Shown in pieces: positions 57,228-64,000 of a stretch of 64,000 nucleotides of DNA (the first letter of the stretch is position 1; each line of letters opens with the position of its first letter). The position numbers and the translations under genes were made by a program. Under the pieces are notes generated by a model. That model was not told the DNA's origin and made no database searches. It saw only the letters and a list, made by a program, of their open reading frames with translations. Source of the stretch: Noviherbaspirillum autotrophicum (GTDB taxonomy: Bacteria; Pseudomonadota; Gammaproteobacteria; Burkholderiales; Burkholderiaceae_D); NCBI RefSeq assembly GCF_000818395.1, contig NZ_JWJG01000028.1, positions 124,001-188,000 on the forward strand, written 5' to 3'.

Positions 57228-59801
57228 ATGGAAATATCGCGGATCCGTGCGCTGCGCGGCCCAAACCTGTGGAGCCGGCATACGGCGATCGAAGCCATTG
57301 TCCGATGCACGCCGGAGGAATGTTCGATGACCTCGATGCCGGGGCTGGAAACCCGGCTGCGCGCGCGCTTCCCGGAGGTGGAATTTCTGCCGTCGGCGGA
57401 CAATCCGCAACCGGCGTCGCTGGCACATGCGCTCGAAAGCGCCGCGTTCTGCCTGCAGGCGCAGGCCGGATGCAAGGTGGCCTTCAGCCGCACCGTGCAG
57501 ACGGTCGAGACGGGCGTGTTCCAGGTGATCGTCGAATATACCGAGGAAGCGGTGGGGCGCCTGGCGCTGGAGCTGGCCGAGGAACTGTGCAAGAGCGCGA
57601 TGGAAGACCGCCCGTTCGACCTGGCGGGAAGCCTGGCGCGCCTGCGCGAGCTGGACGAGGATGTGCGCCTTGGCCCGTCGACCGGCTCGATCGTGGATGC
57701 GGCGCTCAAGCGCGGCATTCCTTACCGCCGGCTGACCGAGGGCAGCATGGTGCAATTCGGCTGGGGCAGCAAGCAGCGCCGCATCCAGGCGGCGGAAACC
57801 GACAGCACCAGCGCAATTGCCGAATCGATCGCGCAGGATAAGGAATTGACCAAGGCCTTGCTGGATGCCGCCGGCGTTCCGGTACCGCGCGGGCGTTCCG
57901 TGGAAAGCGCGGAACAGGCGTGGCAGGTCGCAAGCGAACTGGGCGGCCGGGTGGTGGTCAAGCCGCGCGACGGCAATCAGGGCAAAGGTATCACGGTCAA
58001 TATCAGCACCCGCGGGGAAGTCCTGACGGCATTTGCGGCCGCCAGCGAAATCAGCTCCGATGTGATCGTGGAACGCTACCTGCCCGGCCACGATTTTCGC
58101 TTGCTGGTGGTCGGCAATCAGCTGGTGGCAGCGGCACGGCGCGCGCCACCCCAAGTGATCGGCGACGGCGTGCACAGCGTGCGCGAACTGGTCGAGCAGG
58201 TCAACCGCGATCCTTTGCGGGGCGACGGCCATGCGACTTCGCTGACCAAGATCCGGTTCGACGCGATCGCCCTGGCGACGCTGGCCAAGCAAGGCTATAA
58301 CGCCGATAGCGTGCCGCCCAAGGGCGTCAACGTTATTTTGCGCAACAATGCCAACCTATCTACCGGCGGCACCGCCACCGATGTCACTGACGATGTGCAC
58401 CGCGAAGTGGCGGCGCGCGCGGTCGAGGCGGCGCAAATGGTCGGGCTCGACATCTGCGGCGTGGACGTGGTGTGTGAAAACGTGATCCAGCCGCTGGAAG
58501 CGCAGGGTGGCGGCATTGTCGAAGTCAATGCCGCACCCGGTCTGCGCATGCACCTGCAGCCATCGTTCGGCAAAGGCCGTGCGGTGGGCGACGCGATTAT
58601 TTCGATGATGTACGCGGATGGCGATGACGGGCGCATTCCGGTCGTCGCGGTTTCCGGTACCAACGGCAAGACCACCACGACGCGCTTGATCGCTCATATC
58701 TTGGCAAGCAAAAACTTGCGCATCGGCATGACAGGTACCGACGGCGTCTATGTTCAGGGCAGGCGCACCGATACCGGCGACTGCAGCGGTCCGCGCAGCG
58801 CGCGCAACGTATTGCTCCATCCCGATGTCGATGCGGCCGTATTCGAGGTGGCCCGCGGTGGTGTGTTGCGCGAAGGCCTGGGTTTTGACCGTTGCAACGT
58901 GGCGGTCGTAACCAATATCGGCGTCGGCGACCACCTCGGTCTTAACTACATTTCTACTGTGGAAGATCTGGCGGTCGTCAAGCGCGTGATCGTGCAGAAC
59001 GTCGCACCCAACGGCACGGCGGTGCTCAATGCCGCCGATCCGATGGTGGCGGACATGGCCAAGGCTTGCCAGGGAACGGTCACCTTCTTTGCCGCCGACC
59101 GCCATCATCCGGTCATGGCGACCCATCGCGCCAAGGGCTTGCGCGTGGTCTACCGCGACGGCGACGATATCGTTGCGTCGCAAGGCATCGAGCAGCAACG
59201 CATTGCGCTGTCGGATATTCCGCTGACCCACAACGGCACGATCGGCTTCCAAATTGAAAATGCCATGGCAGCCATCGGCGCCGCCTGGGCGCTCGGCGTG
59301 GATTGGGCAGTCATGCGCGCGGCGCTGAAGACCTTCGTGAGCGACGCGCAAAGCGCGCCGGGCCGCTTCAACCTGTTTTCCTATCGCGGCGCCACGCTGA
59401 TCGCCGATTACGGCCACAATCCGGATGCGATCGCCGCGCTGGCGACGGCGGTAGAGTCGATGCCGGCAAAGGCTCGTTCGGTGGTCATTAGCGGCGCCGG
59501 GGACCGGCGCGACGAAGACTTGCGGCGCCAGACCGAGATCCTGGGCCATGCGTTCGACCGGGTTGTCCTGTATCAGGACCAGTGCCAGCGCGGCCGGGGC
59601 GACGGCGAGGTGCTTGCACTGCTTCGCGAAGGCCTGGCAGGTGCGAGCCGGACCCGCGACGTGAAGGAAATTACCGGCGAATTCCTCGCCATCGACACCG
59701 CGCTCGCGGACCTGCAGCCGGGCGACCTGTGCCTGATCCTGGTCGATCAGGTGGAGGAGGCGCTCGCGCATATCGCGCGCCGCATCGCCGAAAGCGCGTA
59801 A
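57228..59801 (+). CDS. cphA: Cyanophycin synthetase
   Basis: An 857-residue enzyme that builds multi-L-arginyl-poly-L-aspartate, a nitrogen/carbon store, in the cytoplasm. N-terminal domain, ATP-grasp domain (KPRDGNQGKGI, VEVNAAPGLRMHL) adding Asp, and a complete Mur-ligase-like domain with intact P-loop GTNGKTTTTR (Lys481), VARGGVLREGLGFD, and a C-terminal RGATLIADYGHNP domain for Arg addition. All active sites appear intact. AGAAGGAA precedes ATG 57228. No cyanophycinase or isoaspartyl dipeptidase is in the window. Confidence 0.95.
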   Translation: MEISRIRALRGPNLWSRHTAIEAIVRCTPEECSMTSMPGLETRLRARFPEVEFLPSADNPQPASLAHALESAAFCLQAQAGCKVAFSRTVQTVETGVFQVIVEYTEEAVGRLALELAEELCKSAMEDRPFDLAGSLARLRELDEDVRLGPSTGSIVDAALKRGIPYRRLTEGSMVQFGWGSKQRRIQAAETDSTSAIAESIAQDKELTKALLDAAGVPVPRGRSVESAEQAWQVASELGGRVVVKPRDGNQGKGITVNISTRGEVLTAFAAASEISSDVIVERYLPGHDFRLLVVGNQLVAAARRAPPQVIGDGVHSVRELVEQVNRDPLRGDGHATSLTKIRFDAIALATLAKQGYNADSVPPKGVNVILRNNANLSTGGTATDVTDDVHREVAARAVEAAQMVGLDICGVDVVCENVIQPLEAQGGGIVEVNAAPGLRMHLQPSFGKGRAVGDAIISMMYADGDDGRIPVVAVSGTNGKTTTTRLIAHILASKNLRIGMTGTDGVYVQGRRTDTGDCSGPRSARNVLLHPDVDAAVFEVARGGVLREGLGFDRCNVAVVTNIGVGDHLGLNYISTVEDLAVVKRVIVQNVAPNGTAVLNAADPMVADMAKACQGTVTFFAADRHHPVMATHRAKGLRVVYRDGDDIVASQGIEQQRIALSDIPLTHNGTIGFQIENAMAAIGAAWALGVDWAVMRAALKTFVSDAQSAPGRFNLFSYRGATLIADYGHNPDAIAALATAVESMPAKARSVVISGAGDRRDEDLRRQTEILGHAFDRVVLYQDQCQRGRGDGEVLALLREGLAGASRTRDVKEITGEFLAIDTALADLQPGDLCLILVDQVEEALAHIARRIAESA

Positions 59802-59962
59802 ACCGCAGCGGCGGACGCGTCATCGCGTCTGCCGCCAGGCCGCACGTGACGACGGCGGCTTCACGCGACAACGGAAACAACTTGTTGCAATCCTTACCGG
59901 CCATTCGCAGCTTGGGCCGAGCGTTTGACGTTAAATAAAGACGTCATTCATTGAGGATTGTC

Positions 59963-60484
59963 ATGAAAAAGTCTTTCGCCATTGCCGTCGCGACCGCGAC
60001 GGCAATCATGTTGCTTACCGCTTGTGCAAGCCCTGGCTATTATGGACAGGGCAACGCCGGGTCCTATCCGGCCACGCCGGCGCCCCAGTCCCAGCCTTAT
60101 CCTCAGGCTTACCCGCAGCCTTATCCGCAGCCCGCTTCCGCCGCCTATTCCAATTCCTACGGCACCGTCGATTCGATCCGCATGGGCCAGGCGCCCGCCG
60201 CCGGTAGCGGCACGGGAGCCGTGGTCGGCGGCCTGGTCGGCGGTTTGCTGGGCAACCAGGTCGGTGGCGGCAACGGGCGCACTGCCGCCACGATTGCCGG
60301 TGTGATCGGCGGCGCCATGATGGGCGACCAGATCGAGCAGCGCAACGCCCAAGCGCGCAACGCGTATCAGATCGGGGTGCGCCTGGATAACGGCGGCTAT
60401 CAGACCATCACGCAGGACAGCGTGGCCGGCCTTCAGGTCGGCAATCGCGTGCGCATCGAGAACGAGCGCGTCTATCGCTATTGA
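59963..60484 (+). CDS. Glycine-zipper 2TM lipoprotein (SlyB/PcpL-like)
   Basis: A 173-residue outer-membrane lipoprotein. Lipobox LLTAC with acylated Cys21, a Tyr/Pro/Gln repeat region (YPQ units, about 44-60), then a glycine zipper (GTGAVVGGLVGGLLGNQVGGG) and a basic C-terminal domain (GVRLDNGGYQTITQ). Similar proteins stabilise the envelope. ATG 59963 has GAGG upstream. A GC-rich hairpin without T-run (59810-59833) lies in the gap after cphA. Confidence 0.88.
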   Translation: MKKSFAIAVATATAIMLLTACASPGYYGQGNAGSYPATPAPQSQPYPQAYPQPYPQPASAAYSNSYGTVDSIRMGQAPAAGSGTGAVVGGLVGGLLGNQVGGGNGRTAATIAGVIGGAMMGDQIEQRNAQARNAYQIGVRLDNGGYQTITQDSVAGLQVGNRVRIENERVYRY

Positions 60485-60653
60485 CTGCGGCGCGGCGGGT
60501 GGTGCCGAAACCGGATTCGCGGCAATGAAATTCAATCTTGCTCCGAACTGTCCGAGCAGCAGATAGTCGAATTGTCATCGGTTCGCAGTTTGCCTGCGCT
60601 TGCCTGTGCAAGTGGCAGGCGAATTACCGTCGAATCGCTTGAAGGAGGTGGAA

Positions 60654-61394
60654 GTGAGTATCCTTGATACGGTATTTCGGCGGCGCGAGCCGGCCGTCAA
60701 GTACCGCACCATCGACGGCGGCCATCCCGCGCCGTATCCCGACATGACGGACGAGCAGTTGTATAACTACGAAATGACCTTCAATGTACCGAAAAGGACG
60801 TTCGACAAGCCGCCCGGAGGTGCCGCCGTGCCGCACGAGGCCGTGACCGGCACCGGCAGGACCGAGCCGCATGCGGACGCTGACGAGCCGAACGTGACGG
60901 CTTTACACACCGGCGGAGCACGGACCACGACAGGCAGAGGGTATGGTCGCGCGAGACCGGGAGGGGCGCACGTCTCGGCCGCGCAAACCAACGACGACCC
61001 GGAGGTGACCCGCACGCTGGTTGCCGAACGCATCGCCCCCGCACGGGTGGACATGCCGCTCGACTTTTCCAAGCCGGTACGCACCATCACCACAAAACAG
61101 CCGGTGGATATTGTCACGACCAGGGCGCGCCATCCGCTGTTCAAGGTGCTTGGCTATATTGGCGACGATCAGGTTGTAACGATGTTTACATTGGAGGGGC
61201 AGATTTCGGAAAACGGGCCGCGCTTTCTCGAAAACGTGCCGCAAAAGCAGTCCCTGTTCATCAACATCTACCCGAACCGCTCCATGGGCGGGCGCGAACG
61301 GTTTCTCCTCACCCAGCACGATTCCAGGGAAGCGGCGGACGCCGCGGCCACCGGGGAACGGATTGCATGTATCCCAGTGGAATTTGACTTGTAA
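60654..61394 (+). CDS. Hypothetical protein with GTG start
   Basis: A 246-residue protein with no recognised domain. The start is GTG 60654, supported by a full AAGGAGGT ribosome site four bases upstream. N-terminal half is Pro/Gly/Thr-rich and probably disordered; the C-terminal half (about 130-246) looks folded, with VDIVTTRARHPLFKVLGYI and RFLENVPQKQSLFINIY. No signal peptide. Nothing nearby assigns a function. Confidence 0.6.
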   Translation: MSILDTVFRRREPAVKYRTIDGGHPAPYPDMTDEQLYNYEMTFNVPKRTFDKPPGGAAVPHEAVTGTGRTEPHADADEPNVTALHTGGARTTTGRGYGRARPGGAHVSAAQTNDDPEVTRTLVAERIAPARVDMPLDFSKPVRTITTKQPVDIVTTRARHPLFKVLGYIGDDQVVTMFTLEGQISENGPRFLENVPQKQSLFINIYPNRSMGGRERFLLTQHDSREAADAAATGERIACIPVEFDL

Positions 61395-61630
61395 ATATGA
61401 ACTTTTCTGAAAAGATGTACTCTTGATAAGAACGTGCAGTTGGACGTCTTCTGACGATGCTGTGCGATAGGATGAATTTCCGGCGTGATGACCCATGGCC
61501 GGCGCTGCGCAGGGAGCGCTGCCGCACGCCCACCGGTCGATGCTCGACATTGCCGGAAAACCGTGCCGCTAATTCATTCGTGTTGGTCGACCGCGTATGG
61601 CCTGCACATTTTCAAACAATAAAACAACGC

Positions 61631-64000
61631 ATGAAGACAGTACGCGGAGACGAAAAGCTGGAGCGTGTTTTCCCCGGCAATAGCAAAATGGCGCGCCGCA
61701 TGCGCGCATTCGACTGGCCGGAAAGCGCGCTCGGACCCGCCGCAGCCTGGCCGCCTGGCCTGCGCAGCGCACTTTCCATCATGTTGGGCAGTCCGCATCC
61801 GATGCTGATCTGGTGGGGGCGCGAACTGATCCAGTTTTACAACGACCGCTATGCGGAACAGATGCTTGGAACGGAACAACCGTGGCCACTGGGCCGATCG
61901 GCGCGCATCCTGCTCGCCGCCGCATGGGATGAAATTGGCCTGCGTGTCCAATCCGTCATCCAGACAGGTGATCCGGCCTGCGACGAGGAATTGCAGATCA
62001 TTCTCGAACGCAAAGGCTTCTTGGAAGAAACCTATCACCGCCTTGACTATGCCCCGCTGCAGGAGGATTGCGGTACTGTGAGCGGTATTGCCTGCCATGT
62101 CGTTGAAACGACGCAACGCGTGCTGGAGCGACGACGCCGGCAGACGCTGCGCGACTTGGCGGCTTGCGCAGGGCATCAGGATTCACGCTCGGAAGCGGCT
62201 TTGCAGGCCGCCGGCCGCATCCTCGCCGCGAATCCGCACGATATTCCTTTTGCGCTGATTTATCTGGTCGATCACGACAATGGCGGCATCCGCCTGTGCG
62301 TGGCGGCGGGCCTTGCGTGCGGCGCTTCCGGCGCGGCCCCGGCATTCGACCGGGATGCGCTGTCGGCCGAGGCGGACGGCTGGTCGATCGCCAGGGTCAT
62401 GGCGACTGGCCGTACCGAGGTCGTCACGCGGCTGGGGCGCCGCTTCGGCGCACTGCCGGGCGGCGCCTGGCCGGAGCCGCCGCATACCGCCGTGGTGATG
62501 CCGATCAGGGCCGCGGGCACCGGCAGCGTGGCCGGTTTTCTCATCGGCGGCATTAGCCCCCGCCGCGAGCTGGATGCGGACTACCACGGATTCTACGAAG
62601 GGATCGCCCGTTCGCTCGGGGACCTGGTCGAGCAGGAGGCGCCGACATCGTACGCGCAACCCGCGCCGGCGCTGGACGGGCCCGCATGCGGGGCGGACCA
62701 TGCGCAGACCCGGAGCGAAGCCGCCGAACGCGCCCGTATCGAAGAAGCCCTGCGCCGCAGCGAGGCGCAGCTGGCCTTCGAGCTGGCGGCCATGAGCCGG
62801 CTGCACGACTTGAGTTCGCGCCTGCTTGTGACCAGCGACATGCAATCGGCCCTGCGCGAAGTGCTGGATGCGGCGCTGCTGATGCTGGGCGCGGCGATGG
62901 GGAGTATTCAGCTTTACCAGCCGGCGGCGCGCATGCTCGAAATCGTCGTGCAGCGCGGCTTCGAACCGGCCTATCTCGAGCGGTTTCGCTCCATAAGCGT
63001 GGATGAGAAATATGTATGTGCAGTCGCCGCGCGCAACCGGCAGCGGATCGTGGTCGACGACCTGCACACCCATCCGGATGGCGCGCCGTTGCGCGAGATG
63101 GCCGCCGCCGGCGGTTATCGCAGTGTCCAGTCGACGCCGCTGGTGAGCCGCAACGGCAATCTGCTGGGCGTGCTGTCGACCCACTTCCGGCATGCACACC
63201 GTCCGTCGGAGCGCGACTTGCGCACGCTGGACCTGTATGCGATCCAGGCGATCGACCAGATCGAACGCATTCGCGCCGAAGAGGCGCTCAAGGAAGCGGA
63301 CCGCCGCAAGGACGAGTTCATCGCAACGCTGGCGCACGAACTGCGCAACCCGCTGGCGCCGATCCGCAACGCGATCGGAATGATGCAGGTGGCGGCGGAG
63401 CAGGGCGGCCTCGGACGGCTGCAACAGATGATGGAGCGGCAGGTGGACCATATGGTGCGGCTGGTGGACGACCTGATGGAGGTATCGCGCATCACGACCG
63501 GTAAGATCGAACTGCGCCGCGGCCTGGTCCGGCTCGCTGACGCGCTCGACAACGCAGTCGATACCAGCATGCCGCATATCGATCATGCACGTCACCGCTT
63601 GAGCGTATCGGTGGCGCCGGAAGAAATGCTGCTGGAAGGCGACCCGGTACGCCTGGAGCAGGTATTTGCCAATCTATTGAACAATGCCGCGAAATATACC
63701 GAGGACGGCGGCTGCATCTGGCTGAGCGCCTGGCGGGAGGGGGGCGTGGCGACGATCGAGGTGCGCGACAGTGGAGTCGGTATTCCGCCCGACATGCTGC
63801 CCCACGTATTCGACATCTTTGCGCAGGCGGGTGATGCGGAGGGGCGCTGGCAAGGCGGCATCGGGATCGGTCTCTATCTGGTGCGTCGCCTGGTCGAAAT
63901 GCATGGCGGCAGCGTCGACGCCAGCAGCGCGGGACCAGGCAAGGGCAGCCGCTTCGTGGTGCGCCTGCCGCTGGTCGAAGGCTGCATCTACCAGCCCGAT
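61631..64000 (+). CDS. PAS/GAF sensor histidine kinase (3' end outside window)
   Basis: An open frame of at least 790 residues, running off the window. An N-terminal PAS-like part ([20 protein letters not shown]) is followed by two GAF-like regions (about 180-330 and 390-540), then HisKA with phospho-acceptor His569 in [11 protein letters not shown], then HATPase_c ([42 protein letters not shown]). No membrane segments, so cytoplasmic sensing. A receiver domain may follow outside the window. Cognate regulator not seen. Confidence 0.9.
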   Translation, partial: MKTVRGDEKLERVFPGNSKMARRMRAFDWPESALGPAAAWPPGLRSALSIMLGSPHPMLIWWGRELIQFYNDRYAEQMLGTEQPWPLGRSARILLAAAWDEIGLRVQSVIQTGDPACDEELQIILERKGFLEETYHRLDYAPLQEDCGTVSGIACHVVETTQRVLERRRRQTLRDLAACAGHQDSRSEAALQAAGRILAANPHDIPFALIYLVDHDNGGIRLCVAAGLACGASGAAPAFDRDALSAEADGWSIARVMATGRTEVVTRLGRRFGALPGGAWPEPPHTAVVMPIRAAGTGSVAGFLIGGISPRRELDADYHGFYEGIARSLGDLVEQEAPTSYAQPAPALDGPACGADHAQTRSEAAERARIEEALRRSEAQLAFELAAMSRLHDLSSRLLVTSDMQSALREVLDAALLMLGAAMGSIQLYQPAARMLEIVVQRGFEPAYLERFRSISVDEKYVCAVAARNRQRIVVDDLHTHPDGAPLREMAAAGGYRSVQSTPLVSRNGNLLGVLSTHFRHAHRPSERDLRTLDLYAIQAIDQIERIRAEEALKEADRRKDEFIATLAHELRNPLAPIRNAIGMMQVAAEQGGLGRLQQMMERQVDHMVRLVDDLMEVSRITTGKIELRRGLVRLADALDNAVDTSMPHIDHARHRLSVSVAPEEMLLEGDPVRLEQVFANLLNNAAKYTEDGGCIWLSAWREGGVATIEVRDSGVGIPPDMLPHVFDIFAQAGDAEGRWQGGIGIGLYLVRRLVEMHGGSVDASSAGPGKGSRFVVRLPLVEGCIYQPD

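Overview
The window is chromosomal DNA from a Gram-negative betaproteobacterium of the order Burkholderiales, most likely family Oxalobacteraceae (Herbaspirillum, Noviherbaspirillum, Herminiimonas and relatives). This rests on the gene order lon-hupB-tRNA-Val-tRNA-Asp-ppiD, a single-chain 1339-residue PurL, the prkA/yhbH/spoVR trio, paired cyanophycin synthetases with their dedicated ABC transporter, and branched-chain/acyl-CoA catabolic genes of betaproteobacterial type. Genus was not tested. Base composition looks moderate over lon-hupB and clearly GC-rich from about 12 kb onward. There is no prophage, insertion sequence or CRISPR array.

Layout. 0-5 kb: protein quality control (the 3' part of lon, hupB, two tRNA genes, ppiD). 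5-8 kb: tesA and a ybbA-type ATPase start divergently on overlapping ATGs; then a bifunctional NAD(P)HX repair enzyme. 8-11 kb: a DUF2249 gene with an NsrR-like box, and two overlapping flavin dehydrogenase genes (dadA and an lhgO-like gene). 11-15 kb: a periplasmic ParB-like protein, an amidase and an ArnT-like glycosyltransferase. 15-19 kb: purL. 19-23.7 kb: a tightly packed minus-strand operon (Crp-type regulator, selO, msrB, yciB, bolA, parvulin). 23.8-35 kb: a catabolic region (class II aldolase, HD protein, acyl-CoA ligase, liv-type ABC importer, enoyl-CoA hydratase/3-hydroxyacyl-CoA dehydrogenase) in which three transcription units carry the same short palindrome. 35-37.7 kb: fpr, serA and nsrR, the last with its own candidate NsrR box. 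37.8-42.5 kb: prkA-yhbH-spoVR with a sigma-S-like -10.

The most distinctive region is 42.9-49.5 kb. An FNR/Anr-type box precedes a translationally coupled set: a beta-CASP metallo-hydrolase (RNA-processing family), an archaeal-AMP-phosphorylase-like enzyme, a 25-codon micro-ORF and an archaeal-like PRPP synthetase. I infer a low-oxygen RNA/nucleotide phosphorolysis cassette. It is followed by a Lon-like AAA+ ATPase with no protease domain, then a tyrosine-recombinase-like gene lacking two canonical catalytic residues, whose upstream DNA holds a long imperfect inverted repeat. 52-59.8 kb is a cyanophycin locus: DUF1854 protein, zinc-ribbon ABC exporter, a short synthetase with a degenerate Mur-type P-loop, and a full-length synthetase. 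The window ends inside a PAS/GAF sensor histidine kinase.

Coordinates come from reading the sequence by eye. Motif matches were counted by hand, and no database search was run.
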